DNA of 64,000 bases from Roseiarcus sp963761435 (GCA_963761435.1 CAVXHJ010000017.1:434001-498000), one strand, 5' to 3'. Positions 52,640-64,000 are shown, numbered from the stretch's first letter. Numbers and translations are program-made. The notes: a model not told the origin generated them from the sequence alone.

Positions 52640-53441
52640 TCAGACGTCGTCGAAGCCGCCGCCGCCGTCCGAACCGTCGAATGTCGAGTCGTCCAGGTTG
52701 TCGAAGTTGGCGTCCTGGACGCCGGGCGCGCCGGGATCGAACTGCTGGAAGTCGGCGTTGTCGCGACCGCCGCCGGTCGCGCCGTCGTAATAGTTGTTGA
52801 TCTCCGTCACTTCCGTCGGGTTGCCGGACAGGCCCGAGCCGCCGAATCCGGCGGCGCCGGCCCCGCCAAAGAGCCCGCCGCCATGGCCGCCAAAGAGGCC
52901 GCCGAGCAGATTGCCGAGGACGACGCCGCCGGCGACGCCCGTCGCGGTCGAGGCTGCGTTTTGCAGGAAGCCGCCGCCGGCCGAAGGCTGCGGCTGGCCC
53001 CATGGGCCGGGCTGGGGCGGATAACCCTGTGGGGGCGCCGGCGGGTAGCCGCCTTGAGGCGGAGGCGGCGCGTAGCCTCGCGGCGGCGGGGGGGCTGGCC
53101 CGCGCTGATAGGCCTGCGGATCAGCGTCCGGCCGGGGCGGGGGAGAAGACGGACCGGGGCCGAAAATGGACCTGCCGAGATTGCCGAGGAAACTGCCGTG
53201 TTCCTGGCCCTGATCGGCGCCCTGCTGCCCGGCCGCCTCGAGCTGGGAAATCCGGTTGGCCGCAGCCTCCAAGGCCTGCTGCTGGACGAGTACGGTCTGC
53301 GCCAGCACATAGGGCGCATGCGGCGCGGCGCGAACCGCGTCGCTGATGAAGGATTTCGGCTTCGGGGTCACGCTGGGTCGCGGCAGCCGAGTTGACGCGC
53401 TGGAAAAGGCCACCAAGCATCTGGCGTTCTTCGGGGGTCAT
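52640..53441 (-). pseudogene. DUF2076 protein, +1 frameshift near 53355
   Basis: A DUF2076 gene, a Rhizobiales family of proline/glycine-rich proteins of unknown function. From ATG 53441, with AGGGAGA upstream, it begins MTPEERQMLGGLFQRVNSAA, the standard N-terminus. At about 53355 the frame breaks; SFISDAVRAAPHAPYVLAQTV continues one base off, then a long Pro/Gly region and an acidic end (GGGGFDDV). Deleting one A from an AAA run on the minus strand joins them into 266 residues. It may be a sequence error rather than a true pseudogene. Its function and location are unknown. Confidence 0.8.
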
Positions 53442-53685
53442 GTCGATCTCCCTGGGGGCGGATCGCCCGCGCCCGGCATATAGCGACGCATGCGGCCAAT
53501 CCAAGGCTATGGGGCGGGTTTTTCGCGCAAGCGCGGCGCGGTTATCCCGGCGGCCCGCGCCGGGCGGCGCGCCTTTACTCAGGCTTGTCGATCGTCTAGG
53601 CGAAGGTCGCGAAAGGCTTGGGCGCCGCGCATGGTCGCTGCGCCGGGGCTTCGCGCGTCCAAAAAAGGCGGAAGAGCAATCGACG

Positions 53686-54981
53686 ATGGCCAATGTTGTC
53701 GTTGTCGGCGCCCAGTGGGGCGACGAAGGAAAAGGCAAGATCGTCGATTGGCTGTCGGTCGGCGCCGACATTGTGGTGCGGTTCCAGGGCGGCCATAACG
53801 CCGGCCATACGCTCGTGATCGACGGCAAGACCTACAAGTTCGCGCTGCTTCCTTCGGGCGTCGTCCGGCCCGGTAAACTCTCGATCATCGGCAACGGCGT
53901 CGTTCTCGATCCCTATCATCTCATCGAGGAGATCGAGAAATTGCACGGCCAGGGGGTCGAGGTGACGCCGGCCAACCTCAAGATCGCCGAGAACGTCCCG
54001 CTGATTCTGTCGCTCCACCGCGAACTCGACGCCCATCGCGAGTCGGGGAACGTCAGCGGCGCCAAGATCGGGACCACCAAACGCGGCATCGGCCCCGCCT
54101 ACGAGGACAAGGTCGCCAGACGCGCGATCCGCCTGATGGACCTCGCCGATCTCGATACGCTCGACGACAAGGTCGAGCGCCTGCTCGCCCATCATGGTCC
54201 GCTCTGTCGCGGCCTCGAATTGCCGGCGCCAAGCGCAGCCGCCATTCGTGACGAGCTGGTCGCGATCGCGCCGAAGGTTCTGCCGTTCATGGCGCCGACG
54301 TTCGAGATTCTCGACAGCGAGCGACGCGCGGGCAAGCGCATTCTGTTCGAAGGCGCGCAAGGCGCCATGCTGGACATCGATCACGGCACGTATCCGTACG
54401 TGACGTCCTCGAACACGGTCGCGGCCAACGCCGCTACCGGCTCGGGCCTTGGGCCGAGAGCGATCGGCTATGTGCTCGGGATCGCCAAAGCCTATACGAC
54501 GCGCGTCGGCGGCGGCCCCTTCCCGACTGAGCTCGACAACGAGGTCGGCCGCCTGATCGGCGAACGCGGCCGCGAATTCGGCACCAACACCGGGCGCCCA
54601 CGCCGATGCGGCTGGTTCGACGCGGTGCTCGTGCGCCAGGCGGTGCGCACATGCGGCATCGACGGTCTCGCCCTGACCAAGCTTGACATCCTCGATGGCT
54701 TCGAGACCATCAAGGTGGCGACGCGTTACCGGCTGAAGGGCGAGGAGATCGACTATCTGCCGGCTTCGCAATCCGCGCAGGCGCAGATCGAGCCGGTCTA
54801 CGAGACGATCGAAGGCTGGAGCGGGGCGACGAGCAAGGCGCGCTCGTGGGCCGAGCTGCCGGCGCAAGCGATAAAATATGTGCGCCGAATCGAGGAGCTG
54901 GTGGGCGCCCCCGTCGCCTTATTATCGACCAGTCCTGAGCGCGACGATACGATTCTTGTGCATGATCCGTTTCAGGACTAA
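53686..54981 (+). CDS. purA: Adenylosuccinate synthetase
   Basis: PurA joins aspartate to IMP with GTP, the first committed step to AMP. The 431-residue protein contains WGDEGKGKIVD (P-loop with catalytic Asp13), GGHNAGHT with catalytic His41, GTTKRGIGPAYEDK, ILFEGAQGAMLDIDHGTYP and TRVGGGPFPTE. ATG 53686 gives the conserved N-terminus VVVVGAQWG. The long frame to its left overlaps the DUF2076 gene and is not coding in this frame. It is cytosolic and probably cotranscribed with the following gene 44 bases later. Confidence 0.97.
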   Translation: MANVVVVGAQWGDEGKGKIVDWLSVGADIVVRFQGGHNAGHTLVIDGKTYKFALLPSGVVRPGKLSIIGNGVVLDPYHLIEEIEKLHGQGVEVTPANLKIAENVPLILSLHRELDAHRESGNVSGAKIGTTKRGIGPAYEDKVARRAIRLMDLADLDTLDDKVERLLAHHGPLCRGLELPAPSAAAIRDELVAIAPKVLPFMAPTFEILDSERRAGKRILFEGAQGAMLDIDHGTYPYVTSSNTVAANAATGSGLGPRAIGYVLGIAKAYTTRVGGGPFPTELDNEVGRLIGERGREFGTNTGRPRRCGWFDAVLVRQAVRTCGIDGLALTKLDILDGFETIKVATRYRLKGEEIDYLPASQSAQAQIEPVYETIEGWSGATSKARSWAELPAQAIKYVRRIEELVGAPVALLSTSPERDDTILVHDPFQD

Positions 54982-55025
54982 GGGACCGGTCGCGGGTTCG
55001 TTGAGAGCGGTTGAGCTGACGCTTC

Positions 55026-56711
55026 ATGGCTGATTATCATTCGCTGCTCACGCGAGCCGTCGCCAATTTGCCGAGCGGCGGGACGTCGGCGACGCGCGAT
55101 GCAATCTATAGCCGCGCGCGCAAGGCCTTGCTCGAACAGCTCAGGAGCCTGCGTCCGCCGTTGCCGGAAAGCGACATCGCCCGCGAGGCGAACGCGCTCG
55201 ACGCGGCGATCGCCAAGATCGAGGGGGCCTATGGGCGTCAAGACGCCGCTCCGGCCTCCACGCCCTCGCCTCCCGCAGCGCCCCCGCCGTCGCCGAGGCC
55301 AGCGGCGTCGGCCCCGCCCTCGCTACCCGTCCAGCGCCCCTCCTCGCCCGCGGAGCCGAAGAGCGCGCCGATGGCCGCCTCCGCGGCTCCCGCTTTTCAG
55401 CCGGGCGCTCCGCAGCGGCCTCCGTCGCCGGCGCCCCGCGCCCAACCGGCAGCGAGCGCGCCGCCGCAAGCGCCAGCCGCGTCCCCCGGCAGGCCAGCCG
55501 CTGTGACGCCGCCCGCCGCGGCCAATCCCCCTCCGGCGGGTCGACCCCAGCCGGCGTTCGCCGCCACGAAGGCGCCGCCCCCCGCCTCGAAGCCCAGTCC
55601 GATTGTCAACGTGGCTCAGGCGCGCGACGGCAGGCCGGACGATCTCGGGGCGCCGCCGCCCAACCTCGCCAAGGCGGCTCGGTCGAGCAGGGTGGTGGAC
55701 GAGGTCCACGGCTCCGACGCGCCGCCCGTCGTGGCGACCCGTTCGGACGAACCGGTGCAATCGGCCGCCGCGCCAGAAGTGCCGGGCGACACCGATCGCC
55801 CCGGCTCGGCCGGGAGACCGGACCTGGAAGGCCAGCGCCCGGTCGTCCCGAACGCAGAGGACAAAAGGCCGAGGCCGTGGTTGTGGATCGCCGCAGCCGT
55901 CGTCCTTGGCGTTGTCCTGGCGGTGGCCGGCGCGGCGATACTGATGCGACAGAAACCGCAGGACCTCGCCCTCAGGCCGCCGGTCGAAGCGGCCGAGCCC
56001 CCCGCGCCCCAGCCTCAGGCGAAGATCGCCCAGCGGGTCGACGCCGGCCCGGCGACCCAGCCTGCGCCTGCGCCTGCCGCGAGCGAGCCGAAAGCGGACC
56101 AACCGAGCGCTCAAGGCGCGGCCGCGCCGCCGACCCCGGCGGCGGAATCGCCCAGCCCGCCCGCAGCGCCCGCGCCGTCCGCAGGCCGCGCCGCGATGCT
56201 TGTCGCGTCGGCCGACAATCCGCAGAAGCCGGTCGTCAGCTTGGGCTCCACGGTCTGGTCGTTGATTCCGGCGGCGCCCGGCCAGCCGGCGAGCGTTGCG
56301 GTCAAGGCCGAGGCCGACATCCCCGATCTCAAGATGCACGCCACGATGACCTTGAGGAAAAACACCGACCCGACCCTGCAGGCGACGCATACGATCGATC
56401 TCAAATTCTCGTTCGCCGAGGGCGCGCCGATCACCGGCTTCAAGGACGTCGGCCTGCCGCAGATGCGCAAGGAGGATTCAACCGCCGCCGAAGCGCTGAC
56501 GAGCGTCAAGGTCAAGATCAGCGACGTCTATTTTCTCATCGCGCTGGCCAAGGGCGATGCTGACACGGCCCGCAACCTTGATTTGATGCAGACGCGCGCC
56601 TGGTTCGACTTCCCGCTCCTGCTCAACGATGATCGCATCGCCAAGGTCGTGTTCCAGAAATCGCCTGAGGGGGAGGCGATGCTGGAGAAGGCGTTCGAGG
56701 CGTGGAAGTGA
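55026..56711 (+). CDS. Proline/alanine-rich single-pass membrane protein
   Basis: A 561-residue protein of no named family that looks conserved in Rhizobiales downstream of purA. Residues 1-70 are a helical cytoplasmic part (YHSLLTRAVANLPSGG, ALLEQLRSLRPPLPE). Residues ~73-280 are Pro/Ala-rich and disordered. A transmembrane helix at 286-307 (WLWIAAAVVLGVVLAVAGAAIL) is followed by another Pro/Ala linker and a folded periplasmic domain of about 150 residues from ~410 on (SLGSTVWSLIPAA, LKMHATMTLRKN, FSFAEGAPITGF). Its role is unknown. ATG 55026 starts with the conserved ADYHSL motif. Confidence 0.8.
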   Translation: MADYHSLLTRAVANLPSGGTSATRDAIYSRARKALLEQLRSLRPPLPESDIAREANALDAAIAKIEGAYGRQDAAPASTPSPPAAPPPSPRPAASAPPSLPVQRPSSPAEPKSAPMAASAAPAFQPGAPQRPPSPAPRAQPAASAPPQAPAASPGRPAAVTPPAAANPPPAGRPQPAFAATKAPPPASKPSPIVNVAQARDGRPDDLGAPPPNLAKAARSSRVVDEVHGSDAPPVVATRSDEPVQSAAAPEVPGDTDRPGSAGRPDLEGQRPVVPNAEDKRPRPWLWIAAAVVLGVVLAVAGAAILMRQKPQDLALRPPVEAAEPPAPQPQAKIAQRVDAGPATQPAPAPAASEPKADQPSAQGAAAPPTPAAESPSPPAAPAPSAGRAAMLVASADNPQKPVVSLGSTVWSLIPAAPGQPASVAVKAEADIPDLKMHATMTLRKNTDPTLQATHTIDLKFSFAEGAPITGFKDVGLPQMRKEDSTAAEALTSVKVKISDVYFLIALAKGDADTARNLDLMQTRAWFDFPLLLNDDRIAKVVFQKSPEGEAMLEKAFEAWK

Positions 56712-56748
56712 GTCGAGGCGCTAAAGCCTGTTGCGTTGTCGTGGATTC

Positions 56749-56836
56749 GTCATCGCGAGGAGCGAAGCGACGTGGCGATCCATGGGAAGCAAGGCGTCCG
56801 ACGTTCCTGGATTGCTTCGCTCCGCCCGCAATGACG
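56749..56836. repeat. Interspersed palindromic repeat (GTCATCGCGAGGAGCGAAGCGA type)
   Basis: The segment opens with CGTCATCGCGAGGAGCGAAG and ends with the imperfect inverted partner ATTGCTTCGCTCCGCCCGCA before ATGACG. This is the style of bacterial interspersed repeats near operon ends; it lies between the convergent proline-rich gene and truB. Confidence 0.55.
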
Positions 56837-56865
56837 GACCCGGCTCCAAGACATCGCATCACGCG

Positions 56866-57831
56866 CTAACCCCGCAGGTTGAACACCCGGGTCGAGACGA
56901 AATAGCCGTCCTCGATGATTCCGAAGGCGACCGGCGTCCCGAAGCAGTCGGCGTAGGCCGCCCCCCGCATCGGCGCAGGGCCGCGGAGAAGCAGTTTCTG
57001 CCCCCGTCTTAAGGTCGCAGCGCCGGTCCGGTCGATGGCCAGGATCGGGAGTTCGGCGAGACCGGCCTTGACCGGCAGAAGCGAGCCGGCCATCAGGCCA
57101 GCGGCATCGGACAGGCGATCGAGCTCGACCGCTGTGTCGGCGGAAAACGGGCCGACGCGGGTCCGGCGCAATTCGATCACATGGCCGTAGCAGTCGAGCG
57201 CGCGGCCAAGGTCGCGCGCGATCGCGCGAACATAGGCGCCCTTGCCGCAATCGGCTTCAAGCACCGCCGTGTCGCGCTCGGCCGAAATCAGGTCGAGCCG
57301 GTAGACCTGGATCGTGCGCGGTTGAATCTCGAAGGTCTCGCCTTCGCGCGCCAGGTCGTAGGCGCGCGCGCCGTCGATGCGAATGGCGGAAAAGGTCGGC
57401 GGCGTCTGCAGAATGTCGCCGACGAAGCGGGGCAGCAAGGCCTCGATCTCGGCCGGGGAAGGGCGCCGGTCGGAACGCGCGACGATCTCGCCCTCGGCGT
57501 CGTCGGTCGCGCTTTCCTCGCCCCAGCGGACGCGGAAGCGGTAAGCCTTGGCGCCGTCCTGAACGATCGGCACGGTCTTCGTCGCCTCGCCGAACGCGAC
57601 CGGCAGCACGCCCGAGGCGAGCGGGTCGAGCGTGCCGGCGTGGCCCGCCTTCTTGGCGTTGAAAAGGAACTTGAGCCGCCCAACCGCCTGGGTGGACGAC
57701 ACGCCTGTCGGCTTGTCGAGATTGATCCACCCGTCGATCTCGATGCGGGACGTGCGCTTCTGCGGCTTGCCGCGCCGGCCTTCGTGCGGCTCGGGGTTGG
57801 AAAGTCCGCCCTCGAGAGCGTCGTCGATCAT
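56866..57831 (-). CDS. truB: tRNA pseudouridine(55) synthase
   Basis: TruB makes pseudouridine 55 in the T loop of tRNAs. The 321-residue protein has the family start GWINLDKPTGVSSTQAV and the catalytic Asp69 in GHAGTLDPLASGVLP. DCGKGAYVRAIARDLG and the C-terminal PUA-like tail are also present. ATG 57831 overlaps the stop of rbfA by four bases (57828-57831), which shows coupling. It is the last gene in the leftward rimP-nusA-ylxR-infB-rbfA-truB operon. Confidence 0.95.
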   Translation of the reverse strand: MIDDALEGGLSNPEPHEGRRGKPQKRTSRIEIDGWINLDKPTGVSSTQAVGRLKFLFNAKKAGHAGTLDPLASGVLPVAFGEATKTVPIVQDGAKAYRFRVRWGEESATDDAEGEIVARSDRRPSPAEIEALLPRFVGDILQTPPTFSAIRIDGARAYDLAREGETFEIQPRTIQVYRLDLISAERDTAVLEADCGKGAYVRAIARDLGRALDCYGHVIELRRTRVGPFSADTAVELDRLSDAAGLMAGSLLPVKAGLAELPILAIDRTGAATLRRGQKLLLRGPAPMRGAAYADCFGTPVAFGIIEDGYFVSTRVFNLRG

Positions 57832-58241
57832 GCCTTGTCCTCGTCGCCGCGACCCTCGAGATCTCGCGCCACCTCCGGGGACCTGAGGAGCGCGTCCATG
57901 CGCGCCTGCGCATCGAAGCTCGTATCCAGGGCGAAGCGGAGTTCCGGCGCGAACTTCAGATTGACGCGGCGCGCGACGAGAGCGCGCAGCTCCTTCTTGT
58001 GGCGGTCGAGCGCCTCGACCGTCTCCCCGGAACCCGCGCCGCCGAGCGGCATCACCAGGATCGTCGCCAGCTTGAGATCCGGCGACATGCGCACAAGCGG
58101 TATCGTTACCGGACGGCGGTCGAGCGCGTCGTCGCGCAGTTCGCCGCGGGCGAGAATCTCGGCGACCGCGTGGCGGATCAGTTCGCCGATGCGTTCCACC
58201 CGGTGACTCGGGGTGTGGAGTTTGGACGAAAAGCGGGGCAT
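57828..58241 (-). CDS. rbfA: 30S ribosome-binding factor
   Basis: RbfA binds the 30S subunit and helps 16S rRNA 5'-end maturation, notably in the cold. The 137-residue protein begins SHRVERIGELIRHAVAEILARGEL, a typical RbfA N-terminus, and VRMSPDLKLATILVMPLGG contains the KH-like strand. Its start ATG 58241 is preceded by the 64-base interval to the small upstream gene, and it overlaps truB at its 3' end by four bases. It is cytosolic. Confidence 0.94.
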   Translation of the reverse strand: MPRFSSKLHTPSHRVERIGELIRHAVAEILARGELRDDALDRRPVTIPLVRMSPDLKLATILVMPLGGAGSGETVEALDRHKKELRALVARRVNLKFAPELRFALDTSFDAQARMDALLRSPEVARDLEGRGDEDKA

Positions 58242-58305
58242 TGGTTGACCTTGCGCGCGGCGCGTCCAACTCTTCGTCAGCCGGATCGCGGAACGAACGG
58301 GGCGT

Positions 58306-58533
58306 CTAGATCGTCGCGAGCCGCACCGAGAAATCCGGCAAGGCGGCGATGATCAGCGCTTCGTCCGGCCCGCGCTCGGCGACCGAGCGCCAGCGCTCGC
58401 CTTGCGGCCCCTGATGGACAAAGGTCACCCGGCGGGCGGCGTCAATGCCGGTGTCCCGCATGCGCAGAATTTCGGTCGCCGCGAAGGAGCGGCGGTCGAA
58501 ACCTTCGGCGGCCCGGGTGAGATGAGTTCGCAT
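58306..58533 (-). CDS. Hypothetical 75-residue protein between infB and rbfA
   Basis: A 75-residue frame with strong GC3 bias from ATG 58533 (or ATG 58560). The sequence (FDRRSFAATEILRMRDTGID, RVTFVHQGPQGERWRSVAERG, LIIAALPDFSVRLAT) appears to be a compact alpha/beta protein. GGAACG precedes the ATG at usual distance. It lies 23 bases past the infB stop and 64 bases before rbfA, all in the same orientation. Its position inside the ribosome-factor operon suggests a related function, but I do not recognise the family. Confidence 0.6.
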   Translation of the reverse strand: MRTHLTRAAEGFDRRSFAATEILRMRDTGIDAARRVTFVHQGPQGERWRSVAERGPDEALIIAALPDFSVRLATI

Positions 58534-58556
58534 GATTTCGTTCCGTCCGCGATAAG

Positions 58557-61202
<2,646 letters not shown>

Positions 61203-61210
61203 CCCTATTC

Positions 61211-61924
61211 CTAACCGCTTGGCTTCTCAGCCAATTTTATGGGTCCGCCAAGCGTCCCGGCGTCATCGGCCGGCGCGCCGCCGCGCTCTGTCCTGGTTGT
61301 CGGGTCCGCCTCGCTTGCGCGATAGCGGCGCAAGCGATCCGCCCTTGCGAGAAAGGCCGAACCCGCTGCGCCTTGTTTGAGCGCAGCATGTATCACATTT
61401 GCCCTCCCCAATGCCAAATCCAATTGCCGCGACGTGAACAAATCGACGCGCGCGACCGCCTCGGCCTCCGGACCGAGTTTCGCGTTCAGGACCCGGGCTC
61501 GCTTGGCCGCTCCGTCGGGAGCCCCGTCGCTCGCCTGAATCACAGCCAAGACGCCACCCGATTCGATCGCCGCGTCGACCTTGAACGCGCCGGCGACGAC
61601 AAGGCCGGCTTTGTTCGCCATCGACAGCGACTGAAGCGCGTCGCTCTCGAGGAGCGCGTCGACCGTTTCGGCGAGCGAAATGGGCGCCTCCGCCTTGGCT
61701 CGGAAGGCGCGCGAGAACGACTGTCTTAAGGCCGCCCGGCTCACCGTCTCGAAGTTCAGTCGCGTCCACACCCCGCGGCCTGGCAGCCGACGACGAATAT
61801 CCGGCGCCACCGACCCGTCGGGGCTCAGGACGAAGCGCAGCATCGCCTCGGGGGCGTCCTTGGTCCCCGTTACAATGCAGGTCCGCTCCGACCCGACCTC
61901 GTCGCTGACGCTCCTTTTCCGCAA
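61211..61924 (-). CDS. RNA-binding protein YlxR/DUF448
   Basis: A 237-residue protein with the DUF448 (YlxR) domain at residues ~10-75: ERTCIVTGTKDAPEAMLRF, PDIRRRLPGRGVWTRL. These proteins bind RNA and lie between nusA and infB in most bacteria. The second half (GLVVAGAFKVDAAIESG) is an L7Ae-like extension often seen in alphaproteobacteria, with an acidic, disordered C-terminus. The start at ATG 61924 is 20 bases after the nusA stop. Proposed roles include transcription-translation regulation and RNase P binding. Confidence 0.92.
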   Translation of the reverse strand: MRKRSVSDEVGSERTCIVTGTKDAPEAMLRFVLSPDGSVAPDIRRRLPGRGVWTRLNFETVSRAALRQSFSRAFRAKAEAPISLAETVDALLESDALQSLSMANKAGLVVAGAFKVDAAIESGGVLAVIQASDGAPDGAAKRARVLNAKLGPEAEAVARVDLFTSRQLDLALGRANVIHAALKQGAAGSAFLARADRLRRYRASEADPTTRTERGGAPADDAGTLGGPIKLAEKPSG

Positions 61925-61944
61925 TCGACCAATCCTACGCGGCG

Positions 61945-63546
61945 CTAAGCGCCTTCGCCTTCCTCCGCTGGGGCGCTCTCCTCAGGCGCGGGCGCCTCGA
62001 TCCAGCCCGCGCGCACGCGCGCGTCCAGGATCATGGCGTCGGCCTGCGCCCGCGAGACGTCGAAGCCGGTGAGAAAGCCGGGTTTCGCCGTCTCGCCGCT
62101 CTCGCCCCGTTCCGTCCAGCCGACAAGGTCGTCGCTCGCGCAATCGGCGAGATCCTCGAGCGTCTTGACGCCGTTCTCACCGAGCTTGACCAGCATTGGC
62201 GTGGTCAGACCAGCGATCTGCTTGAGTTCGTCCGACACCCCCAGCGCTTTGCGCTGGTCGTCGAATTCGGCTTCGATCCGGGCAAGATGTCCCTGCGCGC
62301 GGGATTGGATTTCAGCCGCCGTGTCGGCGTCGAACCCTTCGATCAGCCCAAGCTCGCGCGGTTCGACATAGGCGATCTCCTCGACCGTGCGGAAGCCTTC
62401 CGAGGCCAGGAGCTGGGCGACGGTCTCGTCGACGTCGAGCGCCTCCATGAAGGTCTGCGTGCGCTCGGCGAATTCCTTCTGCCGGCGCTCGGATTCCTCA
62501 GCCTCGGTCAGAATGTCGATGTCCCAGCCGGTGAGCTGCGAGGCAAGGCGCACATTCTGCCCGCGCCGGCCGATCGCCAGCGAAAGCTGGTCGTCGGGAA
62601 CGACGACCTCGATGCGCGTCGAATCCTCGTCCAGCACGACCTTCATGACCTCGGCCGGCTGGAGCGCGTTGACGATGAAGGTGGCGGCGTCCGGCGACCA
62701 CGGAATGATGTCGATCTTCTCGCCCTGCAATTCATTGACGACCGCCTGCACGCGCGAGCCGCGCATGCCCACGCAGGCCCCCACCGGGTCGATCGAGGAA
62801 TCGTTCGACACAACCGCGATCTTGGCGCGCGAGCCCGGATCGCGAGCGACCGACTTTACTTCGACGATTCCGTCGTAGATTTCCGGCACCTCCTGAGCGA
62901 ACAGCTTGGAGGTGAATTGCGGATGGGTCCGGGAAAGGAAGATCTGCGGGCCGCGGGCCTCGCGCCGGACGTCGTAGACGTAGGCGCGGATGCGATCGCC
63001 CGGCCGGAACATCTCGCGGGGGATCATCTCGTCGCGGCGCACGACCGCCTCGCCCGCGCCGGCGCCGCCGAGATCGACCACGACGTTTCCGTACTCGACC
63101 CGCTTCACCTGGCCGTTGATGATGTCGCCGATGCGGTCCTTGTAGACATCGTATTGCTTGTCGCGCTCCGCCTCGCGGATCTTTTGCACCAGCACCTGCT
63201 TGGAGGCCTGAGCGGGAATGCGCCCGTAGTCGAACGGCGGCAGCGATTCGGCGATCCAGTCGCCGATCTGAGCCGAGGGATTCTTCTTCTGCGCCTCGGT
63301 GAGCGTCATCTGCGTCGCTTCGTTCTCGACCTCGTCGACAACCAGCAGAAGCCGGGAAAACCGGATCTCGCCGGTTTTCGGGTTGATCTCCGCGCGCACT
63401 TCGGTCTCCTGGCCGTAGCGCGAGCGCGCGGCCTTCTGCATCGCGTCCTCCATCGACGCCAGAACGATCGCGCGATCGATCGATTTCTCCCGCGCGACCG
63501 CGTCGACGATCTGCAACAGTTCAAGTCGATTGGCGCTAACGGCCAT
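61945..63546 (-). CDS. nusA: Transcription termination/antitermination protein NusA
   Basis: NusA binds RNA polymerase and controls pausing, termination and rrn antitermination. The 533-residue protein has the N-terminal RNAP-binding domain (NRLELLQIVDAVAREKSID), S1 domain (GDIINGQVKRVEYGNVVVDLG), two KH domains (VGACVGMRGSRVQAVVNELQGEKIDI and LAIGRRGQNVRLASQLTG), and two C-terminal acidic repeats (VAQLLASEGFRTVEEIAYV, LVKLGENGVKTLEDLADC). ATG 63546 has AAGGAGA upstream; its start overlaps the rimP stop by 11 bases. It is the second gene of the operon. Confidence 0.97.
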   Translation of the reverse strand: MAVSANRLELLQIVDAVAREKSIDRAIVLASMEDAMQKAARSRYGQETEVRAEINPKTGEIRFSRLLLVVDEVENEATQMTLTEAQKKNPSAQIGDWIAESLPPFDYGRIPAQASKQVLVQKIREAERDKQYDVYKDRIGDIINGQVKRVEYGNVVVDLGGAGAGEAVVRRDEMIPREMFRPGDRIRAYVYDVRREARGPQIFLSRTHPQFTSKLFAQEVPEIYDGIVEVKSVARDPGSRAKIAVVSNDSSIDPVGACVGMRGSRVQAVVNELQGEKIDIIPWSPDAATFIVNALQPAEVMKVVLDEDSTRIEVVVPDDQLSLAIGRRGQNVRLASQLTGWDIDILTEAEESERRQKEFAERTQTFMEALDVDETVAQLLASEGFRTVEEIAYVEPRELGLIEGFDADTAAEIQSRAQGHLARIEAEFDDQRKALGVSDELKQIAGLTTPMLVKLGENGVKTLEDLADCASDDLVGWTERGESGETAKPGFLTGFDVSRAQADAMILDARVRAGWIEAPAPEESAPAEEGEGA

Positions 63547-64000
63547 GATTGTCTCCTTCATCAGGCCCGTGCGGCTTTGACGCCGCGCCGCGGGCCGCGG
63601 CTTTGGATTTGTTTGGCTTCCGCTCGGCGCGTGGATCGGTCTGCCGGCCGTTCCCCGGCTTGCGCTCATGTCCTCGCTTCGCGTCCTTGAGCGCCGCCTT
63701 TTCGCGCCGTAAGGCGGCGCGTATCAGATCGTCGGTCAAGATGAGCCGCGCCTCCGCCATCTCGCGGATCGTCAGCTCGGCTTCGCTCCTTCCGTCGTCG
63801 GCGACGAGCGTCATCCGAACCGAAGGGCCGCCGGGTCCAGAACCGACGGCCGCGAGAACCCCGCGAAAGCGCTTGCGCCCATTGACAGGGACCGCCATCT
63901 CGACGCGCGCCTCGTGGCCGACAGCGCGCTTGAAATCCGACTCGCGCACGAGCGGGCGATCGATGCCGGGTGAGGAAATCTCCAGCCGATAGGCCTGAGC
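63536..64000 (-). CDS. rimP: Ribosome maturation factor RimP (5' end beyond the window)
   Basis: A partial gene whose start lies past the right edge. The visible 154 codons begin with AYRLEISSPGIDRPLVRESDF, the conserved RimP motif, then RVEMAVPVNGRKRFRG and the C-terminal domain. The final 50 residues are a basic, Lys/Arg-rich extension (KDAKRGHERKPGN), longer than in E. coli RimP. RimP assists late 30S assembly and usually heads this operon. The stop overlaps the nusA start, so translation is coupled. Confidence 0.93.
   Translation of the reverse strand, partial: AQAYRLEISSPGIDRPLVRESDFKRAVGHEARVEMAVPVNGRKRFRGVLAAVGSGPGGPSVRMTLVADDGRSEAELTIREMAEARLILTDDLIRAALRREKAALKDAKRGHERKPGNGRQTDPRAERKPNKSKAAARGAASKPHGPDEGDNHGR

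Overview
The window is a GC-rich chromosomal segment of an alphaproteobacterium, most likely order Hyphomicrobiales (Rhizobiales) and perhaps the Beijerinckiaceae/Methylocystaceae side of it. The order rests on many DUF families typical of Rhizobiales (DUF1638, DUF2852, DUF2076), the rimP-nusA-ylxR-infB-rbfA-truB operon, and a two-subunit molybdenum storage protein inside a modABC locus. The family is inference only. No rRNA, tRNA, CRISPR array, integrase or transposase was recognised.

Layout. 0.1-9.3 kb: a caspase-like protease, an SDR/MaoC pair, an FMN reductase, a nitrilase-fold amidase, and a corrinoid block (B12-binding methyl carrier, DUF1638, small 'virulence factor' protein, [2Fe-2S]-ASKHA reactivase) without a methyltransferase gene. 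9.3-19 kb: a lipoprotein hydrolase, an AT-richer two-gene islet of unknown function, folC, ubiA, glk, and a Dcm/Vsr pair enclosing a TetR gene and a DUF2852 gene joined by matching operators. 19-30 kb: a quinone-reductase-like protein, CHAD protein, two acyl-CoA synthetases, GtrA, a HAD nucleotidase, mutY, a DciA-like protein, dapF and an acyltransferase. 30-40 kb: a repeat-rich gap, a GT4 glycosyltransferase opposite a glycogen-debranching-type protein, two aldehyde dehydrogenases (one with DUF779), and a porin gene broken by a frameshift. 40-45 kb: modA-modB-mosB-mosA-modC. 45-50 kb: a ribose-type ABC importer and a frameshifted thiolase. 50-57 kb: a Nudix-like protein, a MoeB/ThiF protein, a frameshifted DUF2076 gene, purA and a proline-rich membrane protein. 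57-64 kb: the translation/transcription operon from truB back to rimP, which runs off the right edge.

How genes work together. The mod/mos block couples molybdate uptake with intracellular molybdate storage. The corrinoid block supplies the carrier and reductive reactivator of a B12-dependent methyl transfer whose substrate-specific enzyme must be elsewhere. The TetR protein probably represses itself and the DUF2852 gene through two GTAA-N7-TTAC sites placed identically over their -10 boxes. Dcm and Vsr form a methylation/mismatch-repair pair.

Cautions. Three genes (porin, thiolase, DUF2076) each carry one apparent extra base in a short homopolymer, which points to sequence error or recent decay. 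A roughly 120-bp dispersed repeat with a 21-bp internal unit occurs in two good copies and one degenerate copy.
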